DNA of 64,000 nt, taken from Pygmaiobacter massiliensis. GTDB lineage: Bacteria > Bacillota > Clostridia > Oscillospirales > Ruminococcaceae. Position 1 is the stretch's first letter. Every line of letters begins with the position of its first letter. The DNA lies in NCBI RefSeq assembly GCF_900199435.1, contig NZ_OAML01000003.1, positions 62,001 to 126,000 on the forward strand. The letters are read 5' to 3'. The notes beneath the pieces are model-generated. The model had not been told where the DNA came from. It ran no database searches and worked only from the letters and a program-made list of their open reading frames with translations. Shown here in pieces: positions 9,269 through 18,297 of the stretch. A program made the position numbers and the translations under genes.

Positions 9269-9366
9269 ATAAAAAATATTCTGCAATGCTTTCTGCTGAT
9301 GCAGAATCTGAGCCCGCAGTTTCTTGTGAAACGAAAACAGGCTGCTGTGGACCTCTCAGAAAGGAA

Positions 9367-11265
9367 ATGAGAAAATTGAAACTCGGAAGTTATGATGTAA
9401 TCGTTGTAGGGGCGGGCCATGCCGGTATTGAAGCGGCAGTTGCTGCGGCAAGACTTGGCTGTAAAACTGCGCTGTTTACCATGAGTCTGGATGGGGTGGG
9501 CAACCTGCCCTGTAACCCCTCTATTGGTGGCACGGCAAAAGGTCATCTTGTGCGAGAAATTGATGCGCTGGGTGGTGCTATGGGCATTGCCGCAGATGCG
9601 ACCTTTTTGCAAAGCCGTATGCTCAACCTTGGCAAAGGTCCCGCGGTCCATTCGCTGCGGGTACAGACCGATCGCCAGCGGTACCATGAATATATGAAAC
9701 AGTTGCTGGAGCGCACCGAAAATCTGGAGCTGAAACAGGGCGAAGTGACTGACTTGCTGATGGACGGAGAAAAGGTGACCGGTATCCGCACCCGACTGCA
9801 CGCAGAGTATGATGCCAAGGCCGTAGTGATTGCGACCGGTACTTACCTTGCAGGCAAAATTTTTGTAGGCGATGCCAACTATGCCAGCGGTCCGGATGGA
9901 CAGCACGCGGCAGAAGGTCTTTCAGACAGTTTACGCAAAGCGGGCATTTCTCTGCGCCGCTTTAAAACCGGTACGCCTGCCCGCGCCAACCGCAGAAGTA
10001 TTGATTTTACCGAGCTGGAAGTGCAGGCAGGCGATGAGCCGGTGGTTCCATACAGCTTTATGACAACCGAAGAGCTGCACAATAAGTGCGTTTGTCATAT
10101 TACCTATACCAATGAAAATACTCATCGTATTATTTTAGATAATATTCACCGTTCGCCCCTTTACGGCGGCATGATAGAGGGAATTGGTCCCCGTTATTGC
10201 CCCTCGATTGAAGATAAGGTCATGCGTTTTCGGGATAAGCCCCGCCATCAAATCTTTATCGAGCCGTGCGGAGAAACTACCGACGAAATGTATCTGCAAG
10301 GGATGAGCAGCAGTTTGCCCGAAGATGTACAGAACGCGTTTTATCATACCATTAAAGGCCTTGAGCATCTGGAAATTATGCGTCCCGCCTATGCCATCGA
10401 ATACGATTGTTGTGATTCTACCGAGCTTGCAGCAAGCCTTGCCTTTAAAAAGGTGAAAGGCCTGTATGGTGCGGGCCAGTTCAATGGCACTTCCGGCTAC
10501 GAAGAGGCCGCCGCACAAGGTCTGGTTGCCGGCATCAACGCCGCACGTGAAGTACAGGGGAAAGAGCCAGTCATTTTAGAGCGCCAAGGCAGTTATATTG
10601 GCACGCTAATTGACGACCTTGTTACCAAAGGTGTTATGGACCCCTACCGTATGATGACGAGCCGAAGCGAATACCGGCTTTATCTGCGCCAGGACAATGC
10701 GGATGAGCGACTGACAAATATCGGCCGTGAAATTGGCTTGGTAGATGACGCACGCTGGGCACATTTTACCGAAAGCCAGCAGGCAAAGCAGAATGAACTC
10801 AAACGTCTTGCAAAAAGAGTGATTAAACCGGCCGAAGCGGCTGCGCTTTTAGAAACCAAAGGGGAGCCGCCGCTTATTTCGGGGGTTCCGGCATTGGATT
10901 TGCTTCGTCGACCTTCTATCACTTATCGTGATATTATTTCGATGGTAGGCCCTGCAGAGGGCGTAACAACACACGTTGCGGCTCAGTTGGAGACTGAAGT
11001 GAAGTACGAAGGCTATATTAAACGGCAGCAGGCAAAAATTCGCGCGCTCGAACGACAGGAACAGGTTGCAATTCCAGATAATTTTGACTTTAACGCATGT
11101 TCTGGCCTTCGTATGGAAGCGCGTGAAAAGCTTTCTAAAATTCGGCCTGCTAATTTGGGGCAGGCGAGCCGTATTCCCGGTGTTACGCCTGCGGATATGG
11201 CAGTGCTTTCAATTGAACTTACAATTAAAAAGAATGTCCTAAAAAAGGAGACCAGCAATGATTGA
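9367..11265 (+). CDS. mnmG: tRNA uridine-5-carboxymethylaminomethyl modification enzyme MnmG (GidA)
   Basis: From the ATG at 9367 the protein is 632 residues, the usual family length. The FAD-binding motif YDVIVVGAGHAGIEAA begins at residue 8. NLPCNPSIGGTAKGHLVREIDALGG and the C-terminal tRNA-binding helices are present. A longer reading frame reaches back to 9097, but its first 90 codons cross the inverted repeats and are not conserved. AAGG sits only two bases before this ATG. A TTG three codons later (9376) would be better spaced, so the exact start is uncertain. Confidence 0.95.
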   Translation: MRKLKLGSYDVIVVGAGHAGIEAAVAAARLGCKTALFTMSLDGVGNLPCNPSIGGTAKGHLVREIDALGGAMGIAADATFLQSRMLNLGKGPAVHSLRVQTDRQRYHEYMKQLLERTENLELKQGEVTDLLMDGEKVTGIRTRLHAEYDAKAVVIATGTYLAGKIFVGDANYASGPDGQHAAEGLSDSLRKAGISLRRFKTGTPARANRRSIDFTELEVQAGDEPVVPYSFMTTEELHNKCVCHITYTNENTHRIILDNIHRSPLYGGMIEGIGPRYCPSIEDKVMRFRDKPRHQIFIEPCGETTDEMYLQGMSSSLPEDVQNAFYHTIKGLEHLEIMRPAYAIEYDCCDSTELAASLAFKKVKGLYGAGQFNGTSGYEEAAAQGLVAGINAAREVQGKEPVILERQGSYIGTLIDDLVTKGVMDPYRMMTSRSEYRLYLRQDNADERLTNIGREIGLVDDARWAHFTESQQAKQNELKRLAKRVIKPAEAAALLETKGEPPLISGVPALDLLRRPSITYRDIISMVGPAEGVTTHVAAQLETEVKYEGYIKRQQAKIRALERQEQVAIPDNFDFNACSGLRMEAREKLSKIRPANLGQASRIPGVTPADMAVLSIELTIKKNVLKKETSND

Positions 11266-11956
11266 CCAGAAACGATTGATTGAACGGGGAGAAAGCTACG
11301 GGCTTGACCTTGCCCCAATTGCGAAAAAACTTGATATCTATGCTGATTTTCTGGTGGAATACAACCAAAAAGTCAACCTTACCGCTATCACTGACCCCGA
11401 AGGCATCGAAAACAAACATTTTATTGACAGCCTTTTACTGGCTGCTTTGCCCGAAGTGAAGGGGAGGCTGGTAGATGTCGGAACAGGGGCAGGATTTCCC
11501 GGTGTGGTCGCAAAACTGTATAAGCCTGAGCTGGAATTGACGCTGATGGAGCCGACGGGCAAGCGTGTAGACTTTTTAAAGTATCTCTGCGAAAAGCTGG
11601 ATATTAAAGCAGAATTTGCAAAAGAGCGTGCAGAAGAGGCTGCCCGTAAAAAATGGAGAGAGCAATTTGATGTGGCGACTGCACGCGGTGTTGCTGCGTT
11701 GCCGGTCCTCTCAGAATATTGCTTGCCATTAGTAAAAGTGGGCGGCGTTTTCATTGCGATGAAAAGCGATGACACTGCAGAATTAGCGGCATCTGGCGGT
11801 GCATTGTCGAAGCTCGGTGGCGAATTTTTGCGCAGAGAAGAGAAAAAACTCCCCGATGGTGCCCAAAGAAGCCTCATTTTAGTAAAGAAAATATCGCAAA
11901 CTTCGACTGTTTATCCCAGAAACGGTGGCAAAATTGCAAAAGCCCCTTTAAAATAA
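11258..11956 (+). CDS. rsmG: 16S rRNA (guanine-527-N7)-methyltransferase RsmG
   Basis: The 232-residue protein carries the SAM-binding glycine motif VDVGTGAGFPGVVAKL and the conserved N-terminal YNQKVNLTAI. It methylates G527 of 16S rRNA near the decoding site. The start overlaps the end of mnmG by eight bases, after AAAAAGGAG, so the genes are coupled. The mnmE-mnmG-rsmG-noc order is canonical. Confidence 0.96.
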   Translation: MIDQKRLIERGESYGLDLAPIAKKLDIYADFLVEYNQKVNLTAITDPEGIENKHFIDSLLLAALPEVKGRLVDVGTGAGFPGVVAKLYKPELELTLMEPTGKRVDFLKYLCEKLDIKAEFAKERAEEAARKKWREQFDVATARGVAALPVLSEYCLPLVKVGGVFIAMKSDDTAELAASGGALSKLGGEFLRREEKKLPDGAQRSLILVKKISQTSTVYPRNGGKIAKAPLK

Positions 11957-12150
11957 TACACAAAAGTCGAATCGTGTAAAAGGAAAATGTTAGCGTTTTA
12001 TACACACCTGTGCTATTCTTGTTGCAGGGAGAAAGAAAAAGCAATTTCAAGCAGAAATGAATGCTTTGGTGCGGAAATAAGCAAAACCTCGCAAAGATTT
12101 GCTCTTTTTTCGCCGCTTTCTCGCCGGGACAAGGAAAGGACGGGTGTGTT

Positions 12151-12942
12151 TTGCTTTTTACAAAAATACAGGCAAAAGCGGGTGTAGTTATGCTGCCCAT
12201 CGAACGAATCGAGCCGTCGCCATGGCAGGCACGTCGTGAGTTCGACGAAGCGGAACTGACAGCACTGGCGCTCAGCATCAAAGAAAATGGGTTGCTGCAA
12301 CCAATCACTGTGCAGCGCGAAGACAAAAACTACCTTTTGGTAGCAGGGGAACGCCGCCTGCGCGCTTGCAAACTGTGCGGCATGACACAGGTACCCGCCA
12401 TTATTACCAATTATGATGCAGATGCGGCAGCAGTCCTTTCTCTTGAAGAAAATCTCCAGCGTTCGGCCTTGCGCCCGTTTGAAGAAGCGGAAGCTTTGCG
12501 CCAGCTGATTAGCATTTGGGGTTGCACCCAAACACAGGCAGCAACGCGGCTTGGCATTTCCCAAAGCGCGCTTGCGAATAAACTCCGTTTACTTACACTT
12601 TCGCCGGAACTTCGCACAGAATGTGAGCGGCTGCACCTGACCGAACGCCACATTCGAGCCTTGCTGCGCTTACCTCACGATGGAGAACGGGCAAGGGTTC
12701 TTGAAACAATCGAAAAACGTCATTTAACTGTAGCAGAAACCGAAAAAGCGGTGGAACTGCTGCTAAAAGATAAAAAACCTCAAAAACCACGCAAAAAAGC
12801 AATGGTCCGCGATGTACGCATTTTCGTAAACACCGTAGACCGCGCAATCAGCTTAATGAAAAGCGCAGGAATTGCAGCTTCAATGCGGCGCACCGATGGA
12901 GAAGAATACATAGAGTATGTGGTGCGCATCCCCACTGTCTGA
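12151..12942 (+). CDS. noc: Nucleoid occlusion factor Noc (ParB family)
   Basis: I place the start at a TTG (12151), 10 bases after AAGGAAAGGA, giving 263 residues. An ATG at 12190 or 12061 is possible. The ParB N-terminal motif AGERRLRACK, the helix-turn-helix TQAATRLGISQSALANKLRL and a basic stretch KPQKPRKKAM match Noc. The extra residues from the TTG (LLFTKIQAKAGVV) are compatible with a short membrane-binding helix like that of Noc. Noc spreads on DNA near its sites and blocks septum formation over the nucleoid. Its position after rsmG supports Noc over a second ParB. Confidence 0.85.
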   Translation: MLFTKIQAKAGVVMLPIERIEPSPWQARREFDEAELTALALSIKENGLLQPITVQREDKNYLLVAGERRLRACKLCGMTQVPAIITNYDADAAAVLSLEENLQRSALRPFEEAEALRQLISIWGCTQTQAATRLGISQSALANKLRLLTLSPELRTECERLHLTERHIRALLRLPHDGERARVLETIEKRHLTVAETEKAVELLLKDKKPQKPRKKAMVRDVRIFVNTVDRAISLMKSAGIAASMRRTDGEEYIEYVVRIPTV

Positions 12943-12946
12943 CGAC

Positions 12947-13003
12947 TGACCCGGATAGTGGTAGCACTCCGCACGCTGCTGCATAATCCCGGCCGTCAGT
13001 AAA
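12947..13003 (+). other. Structured stretch after noc
   Basis: ACTGACCCGGAT pairs imperfectly with ATCCCGGCCGTCAGT, enclosing an inner AGCA/TGCT hairpin. It lies directly after the noc stop and before the terminator. It may be the 3' UTR of noc or a small RNA. I recognise no family. Confidence 0.3.
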
Positions 13004-13029
13004 ATAAAATCAACCCCCTTACACCAATG

Positions 13030-13060
13030 AAGAGGCGACAGCGATAAGCTGTCGCCTCTT
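13030..13060 (+). terminator. noc terminator hairpin
   Basis: AAGAGGCGACAGC and GCTGTCGCCTCTT form a perfect 13-base stem around gataa, followed by CATTTTG. Confidence 0.8.
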
Positions 13061-13084
13061 CATTTTGTGGAAAAGAGAGCAAAT

Positions 13085-13100
13085 TGTTCCACGTGAAACA
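13085..13100. promoter_or_regulatory. parS: parS centromere site 1
   Basis: TGTTCCACGTGAAACA differs by one base from the consensus TGTTTCACGTGAAACA. It sits in the noc-parA gap, where ParB nucleates. A DnaA-box-like TGTGGAAAA lies 11 bases upstream (13066-13074). Confidence 0.93.
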
Positions 13101-13361
13101 TTTTATGAAAAACTTTCAGCTTAATATAGTTTTTTACCCTAACTACACTTAAAATTAGCTCTATTAATACTGAAAAAGAAGATGCTCTAAATGTTTTAAA
13201 CACGGTATCATGCGACTGCTCTTTAAAAAAAGATGCCGTCATCCAATTTCCGTACTAACGTAAAATAAAGTTACATTTATATAATAATTACTTTATATGT
13301 GTATGCCACATAAAGCAAAAGATATAGATATGCAATGGGTTATAGGCACCTAAAAACACAA

Positions 13362-13377
13362 TGTTCCACGTGGAACA
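13362..13377. promoter_or_regulatory. parS: parS centromere site 2
   Basis: TGTTCCACGTGGAACA is a perfect 16-base palindrome and a two-base symmetrical variant of the parS consensus. It is 277 bases from site 1, in the same gap. The gap otherwise (12943-13529) is A+T-rich, with a TATAAT-like box near 13474-13480 just before parA. Confidence 0.92.
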
Positions 13378-13529
13378 ACATAATCATCTAAAAAAGCTGA
13401 CAATTTCTACAAACCGAAGCTTAAAAAGCAAAAAAGGCGACGAAACTCCTTTTAAAGGCGGAACTGCTATGCTATAATAATGCTTGCACGTTGTGTGTAA
13501 AATTATAAAATGCAAGGAGCGGAACGCCT

Positions 13530-14291
13530 TTGGGAAAAGTAATTGCTATTGCCAACCAAAAAGGTGGTGTAGGTAAAACAACCACTGCCGTAAATCTTGC
13601 TTCGGCGGTTGCCGCGGCAGGCAAACGAGTGCTTCTGGTGGATCTCGATCCTCAGGGCAACACCACAAGTGGTTACGGTATTTTGAAAAAAAGCGTAACC
13701 AAAAGCGTCTACCAGCTTCTTACAGGGGATGGCGCGCCCGAAGAATGCGTGGTGCACACCAAATACAAAGTGGATATCATTCCTTCCAACATTCAGCTTT
13801 CCGGTGCAGGTATTGAACTTGTCATGCTTGACCGCCGTGAAGCACGTTTGCGTGAAGGACTTGCGCTGCTTAACAAAAACTACGATTATATCTTCATTGA
13901 CTGTCCGCCTTCTCTTGATTTGCTCACTTTAAACGGTCTGTGTGCCTCAGATACGGTCTTAGTGCCGATTCAGTGCGAGTTTTTTGCATTGGAAGGGCTT
14001 TCGGAACTGATGAGTACCGTGCGTACCGTGAAAAGCATGTATAATCGCTATTTGGACATCGAAGGTGTGCTGTTGACGATGTACGACGGAAGACTAAACC
14101 TGACCCTGCAGGTGGTAGCAGAAGTGAAAAAGCACTTTGGCAGTAAGGTATACAAAACTGTAATTCCTCGCAACGTACGGCTTTCGGAAGCACCCAGCTT
14201 TGGTGCACCGGTGAACTATTACGATGCTTCGTCTAAAGGCGCGGCATCTTATGCAGAACTTGCAGCAGAATTGCTGAAGAATAATCAATAA
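13530..14291 (+). CDS. parA: Chromosome partitioning ATPase ParA (Soj)
   Basis: The 253-residue protein starts at TTG after AAGGAGC. It has the deviant Walker A motif NQKGGVGKTTTAVNLA, the Walker B-like YIFIDCPPSLDLLTLN, and PIQCEFFALEGL. It binds DNA as an ATP dimer, works with ParB on parS, and in Bacillus also controls DnaA. parB follows by 91 bases. Confidence 0.97.
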   Translation: MGKVIAIANQKGGVGKTTTAVNLASAVAAAGKRVLLVDLDPQGNTTSGYGILKKSVTKSVYQLLTGDGAPEECVVHTKYKVDIIPSNIQLSGAGIELVMLDRREARLREGLALLNKNYDYIFIDCPPSLDLLTLNGLCASDTVLVPIQCEFFALEGLSELMSTVRTVKSMYNRYLDIEGVLLTMYDGRLNLTLQVVAEVKKHFGSKVYKTVIPRNVRLSEAPSFGAPVNYYDASSKGAASYAELAAELLKNNQ

Positions 14292-14382
14292 AGCAAAGAA
14301 AACAAGGGCGCTACAAAGAAGCTTTAGAAAAAACCTGCTATTTTGGCAGCAAAGCGCAAATGTTTTCGGAAAGGAGCCACTT

Positions 14383-15258
14383 TTGGCAGGAAAAAAAGGC
14401 GGTCTTGGCCGCGGCCTGGATTCTTTATTTGCAGAATCCACCAGTCCGCAAGAGGTAAGACCGAGTACATTACCCATTGCGGAGATTGAACCGGACAAAA
14501 ACCAGCCGCGCAAGCATTTTGCGCCGGAAAGTCTTTCAGAGCTGACGGCATCTATCAGTCAGCACGGAGTGTTGCAGCCCATCACTGTGCGCCCTAACCC
14601 CGCAGGCGGCTATCAAATCATCGCAGGCGAGCGCCGTTGGCGTGCTGCACGTGGAGCAGGGCTAACCGAGATTCCCGCAATTGTCAAAGATCTCTCGGAT
14701 TCAGAGGCAATGGAAATTGCACTCATCGAAAACCTGCAGCGTGAAGATTTGGACCCAGTCGAAGAAGCGTTTGGCTATAAACAGTTGATTGAACGCTGCA
14801 ATTTAACCCAAGAGCAGGCAGCAGCAAGGCTGGCAAAAAGCCGACCCGCTGTAACCAACGCTTTACGGCTTTTAAATTTGCCCGAGCAGGTGCTTACGCT
14901 GCTGAGCAAAAAGCAGATTTCTACCGGACATGCAAAAGCATTGCTGAGCCTTTCTGAGCCGGCACAGCAAAAACAGGTGGCAGAACTGGTGGTTCGCCAG
15001 AATCTCAATGTTCGCCAAACCGAAGCACTTTGCAAAAAAGCCCAAAAAGAACCTAAAACAGAGAAAAAAGAGCAGATTCTTGCAAAGCCCAGTTTGCCTA
15101 GCGAGGTAGAACTGGCACTCAAAGAGGTGCTTGGCACCGAAATTAAAGTACAGTATAAAGAGGGAAAGGGAACACTGTCTGTCAACTTCTATAGTGATGA
15201 GCAGTTACGCGCTTTTTCTAATTTATTAGGCAATTATAATAAGGAGATAGGAAAATAA
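14383..15258 (+). CDS. parB: Chromosome partitioning protein ParB (Spo0J)
   Basis: The 291-residue protein starts at TTG, 8 bases after AAAGGAGCC, giving MAGKKGGLGRGLDSLF, the typical ParB beginning. The CTP-binding motif is IIAGERRWRAARGAGL, followed by IENLQREDLDPVEEA and a helix-turn-helix. It loads on parS, slides as a CTP clamp and recruits SMC. The last base of its stop codon is also the first base of serS. Confidence 0.97.
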   Translation: MAGKKGGLGRGLDSLFAESTSPQEVRPSTLPIAEIEPDKNQPRKHFAPESLSELTASISQHGVLQPITVRPNPAGGYQIIAGERRWRAARGAGLTEIPAIVKDLSDSEAMEIALIENLQREDLDPVEEAFGYKQLIERCNLTQEQAAARLAKSRPAVTNALRLLNLPEQVLTLLSKKQISTGHAKALLSLSEPAQQKQVAELVVRQNLNVRQTEALCKKAQKEPKTEKKEQILAKPSLPSEVELALKEVLGTEIKVQYKEGKGTLSVNFYSDEQLRAFSNLLGNYNKEIGK

Positions 15259-16550
15259 TGCTGGACATCAAATTTGTAAGAGAAAACCCTGAACTCGTCA
15301 AGGAAAACATCAAAAAGAAGTTCCAGGACAATAAATTGCCGCTGGTGGACGAAGTTATCGCACTGGACGTAGAAAACCGTGCAATCATCACCGAGGCAGA
15401 GGCACTTCGTGCAGAGCGCAACAAGCTTTCTAAAAGCATTGGCGCACTGATGGGCCAGGGCAAAAAAGAAGAAGCCGAAGAGATGAAGAAAAAGGTTGCG
15501 CAGGAAGCCGACCGTCTGAAAGAGCTGGAGGCAAAAGAGGCTGAGCTGGAAGAGCGCATCAAAACCATCATGATGACAATTCCGCAGATCATCGACCCGT
15601 CTGTGCCCATCGGCAAAGATGATTCTGAAAACGTTGAAGTTGAGCGTTTTGGCGAGCCGGTTGTGCCGGAGTTCGAAGTGCCTTACCACACCGAAATTAT
15701 GGAGAGCTTCAACGGTATCGATCTGGACAGCGCTCGCCGTGTTGCAGGTAACGGTTTCTACTATCTGATGGGTGACATTGCTCGCCTGCACTCTGCGGTT
15801 ATCTCCTATGCGCGTGATTTCATGATTGATCGCGGCTTCACCTATTGCGTGCCCCCCTTCATGATTCGCTCCAATGTAGTTACCGGCGTTATGAGCTTTG
15901 CTGAAATGGACGCTATGATGTACAAAATCGAAGGGGAAGACCTTTATCTGATTGGTACCAGCGAACACTCCATGATCGGTAAATATATTGATAATATCCT
16001 CGAAGAGGATCAGCTGCCCCAGACGCTTACCAGCTATTCTCCGTGCTTCCGTAAAGAAAAAGGTGCACACGGCCTGGAAGAACGCGGTGTTTATCGTATT
16101 CACCAGTTTGAAAAACAAGAGATGATTGTTGTTTGCAAACCGGAAGACAGCGCTATGTGGTACAATAAACTGTGGAAAAACACGGTTGATCTGTTCCGTA
16201 GTTTAGACATCCCGGTCCGTACTTTGGAATGTTGCTCCGGTGATCTCGCAGACTTGAAAGTCAAGTCTGTCGACGTAGAAGCATGGAGCCCGCGCCAGAA
16301 AAAGTACTTCGAAGTTGGCAGCTGCTCCAACCTGGGCGATGCACAGGCACGTCGCCTGAAAATTCGCGTCAACGGCGAAGACGGCAAGAAATATCTCGCG
16401 CATACCCTCAACAATACTGTGGTGGCACCGCCTCGTATGCTGATTGCTTTCCTTGAGAACAATCTGCAGGCTGATGGCAGCGTGCGTATCCCCGAAGCTT
16501 TGCGCCCCTACATGGGCGGAATGGACGCAATTGAGAAAAAAGCAAAATAA
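15258..16550 (+). CDS. serS: Seryl-tRNA synthetase
   Basis: The 430-residue protein begins MLDIKFVRENPELVKENIKK, followed by the long antiparallel coiled-coil arm (about residues 25-100). The class II motifs follow: motif 2 CFRKEKGAHGLEERGVYRIHQF and motif 3 near NNTVVAPPRMLIAFLENN. It charges serine onto tRNA-Ser. The ATG overlaps the parB stop, so no T-box can precede it and it is probably cotranscribed. Confidence 0.98.
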   Translation: MLDIKFVRENPELVKENIKKKFQDNKLPLVDEVIALDVENRAIITEAEALRAERNKLSKSIGALMGQGKKEEAEEMKKKVAQEADRLKELEAKEAELEERIKTIMMTIPQIIDPSVPIGKDDSENVEVERFGEPVVPEFEVPYHTEIMESFNGIDLDSARRVAGNGFYYLMGDIARLHSAVISYARDFMIDRGFTYCVPPFMIRSNVVTGVMSFAEMDAMMYKIEGEDLYLIGTSEHSMIGKYIDNILEEDQLPQTLTSYSPCFRKEKGAHGLEERGVYRIHQFEKQEMIVVCKPEDSAMWYNKLWKNTVDLFRSLDIPVRTLECCSGDLADLKVKSVDVEAWSPRQKKYFEVGSCSNLGDAQARRLKIRVNGEDGKKYLAHTLNNTVVAPPRMLIAFLENNLQADGSVRIPEALRPYMGGMDAIEKKAK

Positions 16551-16570
16551 TCAAATAATGTGTAAAAAGA

Positions 16571-16603
16571 GCCCTGCAAGAGCAATTTTGCAGGGCTTTT
16601 TTT
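16571..16603 (+). terminator. serS terminator
   Basis: GCCCTGCAA pairs with TTGCAGGGC and runs into a T-rich tract. Confidence 0.92.
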
Positions 16604-16724
16604 GCTTTTAAAAAGCAAAATGACAGAAAATGACATTTACAAAAAATAAATAAAAAATTGTTGACAACCCATACTAAAATAGATATAATAATTAAGCACT
16701 ATCAATTTTGTGTGTGCAAAATGT

Positions 16725-16801
16725 GGCGGTATAGCTCAGCTGGCTAGAGCATTCGGTTCATACCCGAAGTGTCACCGGTTCGAATCCAGTTACCGCTACC
16801 A
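16725..16801 (+). tRNA. tRNA-Met (CAT), elongator type
   Basis: The cloverleaf has an acceptor GGCGGTA/TACCGCT with encoded CCA, a D arm GCTC/GAGC, and an anticodon arm TTCGG-TTCATAC-CCGAA. The anticodon stem lacks the three G-C pairs of the initiator. The T stem has one C-A mismatch. A TTGACA at 16662-16667, with TATAAT at 16685-16690, could be its promoter. Confidence 0.94.
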
Positions 16802-16884
16802 GAACAAGGTTTAGATAAGTTTGTAGAGTACCGCTTGCAATAGCGGGTGGTGTGAGGCTTTACATTTTTATCTAAGCTTTGCAT

Positions 16885-16959
16885 GGCCCGATGGTCAAGC
16901 GGTCAAGACACCACCCTTTCACGGTGGTATCCCGGGTTCGATTCCCGGTCGGGTCACCA
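16885..16959 (+). tRNA. tRNA-Glu (TTC)
   Basis: The cloverleaf has an anticodon arm CCACC-CTTTCAC-GGTGG, T arm CCGGG-TTCGATT-CCCGG, acceptor GGCCCGA/TCGGGTC, and encoded CCA. It follows tRNA-Met by 83 bases. Confidence 0.96.
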
Positions 16960-16962
16960 TAT

Positions 16963-16995
16963 AAAAGCTCTATCGCAAGATAGAGCTTTTTCTTT
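16963..16995 (+). terminator. Terminator after tRNA-Glu
   Basis: AAAAGCTCTATC and GATAGAGCTTTT form a 12-base stem around gcaa, with T-rich sequence after. Confidence 0.9.
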
Positions 16996-17077
16996 TTATC
17001 TGAAGGTAGCTTAGCAAAATAAAATGTGCCTTTGTAATATATGCTACGGTAAAAAACAGCAGCATAGAACCGGAGAG

Positions 17078-17110
17078 TTTTCCACAACGTTGCTATTAAG
17101 ATGTGGAAAA
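17078..17110. repeat. TTTTCCACA inverted repeat between tRNA-Glu and the lysO genes
   Basis: TTTTCCACA (17078-17086) faces TGTGGAAAA (17102-17110) with a 15-base centre. A flanking CGGA/TCCG extends the pairing. A second palindrome, CTTGAAATTTTTCAAG, follows at 17123-17138. A promoter-like TTGACA lies downstream (17176-17181), so the repeat is probably not in the lysO transcript. Confidence 0.55.
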
Positions 17111-17308
17111 TCCGAGAAAGCGCTTGAAATTTTTCAAGTGCAGCAAAACCCGGTGGCAAAGCGCAGTTGGTGGTTTGACACTTTGCAAAAAACTATGATA
17201 AGATAACCAAAGACTATAAAAAAGCTTAAATAAAGTAAAACAGCATTTGGACAGGCTGCCTTATTGAGCAGTAAGTTCAAATGTTTTTTTCTGATAGGGG
17301 GCAAAAAA

Positions 17309-17593
17309 ATGGAGATTTTACTGATTATGGGCCTGGGCGTTTTGGTAGGCAATTGGTTCTTTCCGAAAAAACATAAAAAACTAAATGAGAAGCTGCAGGT
17401 GCTCTGTACCATTGTGCTAATTTTTTCGATGGGAGTTATGCTCGGCAAACGGGAAAACTTTTTGCAAGAGCTTTCTACCTTGGGCGCGCAGAGTTTCTTA
17501 TTCTTTTTAGTGCCCACCGTGTTTTCCGTTATCTTTGTATTTTTACTTACACGCTGGCTGATGGAAAAAAACAACGACAAAAAGGAGAACTGA
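17309..17593 (+). CDS. LysO-type lysine exporter, N-terminal subunit
   Basis: The 94-residue protein starts MEILLIMGLGVLVGNWFFP after a GGGGG-containing site. It has about three hydrophobic segments and a charged end (MEKNNDKKEN). It corresponds to the N-terminal part of LysO (YbjE, DUF340), which in E. coli is a single protein. The C-terminal part is the next gene, four bases downstream. Assignment rests mainly on the next gene and the split arrangement seen in Clostridia. Confidence 0.75.
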   Translation: MEILLIMGLGVLVGNWFFPKKHKKLNEKLQVLCTIVLIFSMGVMLGKRENFLQELSTLGAQSFLFFLVPTVFSVIFVFLLTRWLMEKNNDKKEN

Positions 17594-17597
17594 CACT

Positions 17598-18197
17598 GTG
17601 GTAATTTTAGCAGTTGTAGCATTGGTTGCAGGCATTTTATGTGGGCTAAGCGGGGTAGACAGCACAGTGCTTACTTGGGTAGAAGCCAACAGCAGTTTGA
17701 TTCTGGCAATGTTGATGTTTCTCGTGGGCATTAGCGTCGGATTACAAGAGGGAATTCTCCAAAAAATAAAAGAATATCATATTAAAATTTTCATTATTCC
17801 TTTCGGCATTATTTTCGGAACCATTGTGGGCGGAATTGTATGCAGTATGCTGACGCGGTATACTATGGCAGAAAGCACGGCGGTGGTAAGCGGACTTGGC
17901 TGGTATAGCCTTGCGGGCGTAGCAGTGGGCAATCTTGCCGGTGTACAGCTTGGCAGCATTGCTTTTTTGAGTAACTTGATGCGGGAAATCTTTTCTTTTT
18001 TCAGCATTCCACTGATTGCCAAAAGGCTGAATTATTACAGCTGTATTGCCCCGGCAGCAGCCACCAGTGAAGATACCACCCTACCGATGATGATTAAATA
18101 TACCAATGAAGAAACGGTCGTGCTGGCCGTGCTAAACGGTATGATTTGTTCTGCCTTTGTGCCGGTTTTGATTTCTGTCTGCTACCAAGTGTTTTAA
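17598..18197 (+). CDS. lysO: LysO-type lysine exporter, C-terminal subunit
   Basis: The 199-residue membrane protein starts at GTG, 11 bases after AAGGAG. It has about six hydrophobic segments. The LysO core is clear: GLGWYSLAGVAVGNLAG, then GSIAFLSNLMREIFSF, and APAAATSEDTTLPMMIKYT, with acidic residues within the membrane. LysO exports L-lysine and toxic analogues. The two genes probably form one transporter. No lysine riboswitch is visible upstream. Confidence 0.85.
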   Translation: MVILAVVALVAGILCGLSGVDSTVLTWVEANSSLILAMLMFLVGISVGLQEGILQKIKEYHIKIFIIPFGIIFGTIVGGIVCSMLTRYTMAESTAVVSGLGWYSLAGVAVGNLAGVQLGSIAFLSNLMREIFSFFSIPLIAKRLNYYSCIAPAAATSEDTTLPMMIKYTNEETVVLAVLNGMICSAFVPVLISVCYQVF

Positions 18198-18297
18198 AAA
18201 TTTTGTAAAAGACAAAATTGCAAATGCTGGACAAAGGCTCTTTAACCCTGCCGCAAAACAGACAGGACAACCCGTATAAAAAGTGCTACAATAGAAA

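Noticed and set aside
9097-9366. N-terminal extension of MnmG by 90 residues
   Set aside because: It crosses inverted repeats, is not MnmG-like, and the family begins at MRKLKLGSYDVIVVGAG.
12947-13003. Small SRP RNA
   Set aside because: The conserved GGAAG/AGCAGCC apical motif is missing.
16960-17308. Lysine riboswitch before the lysO genes
   Set aside because: The L-box core elements are absent; only TTTTCCACA repeats and other small palindromes are seen.
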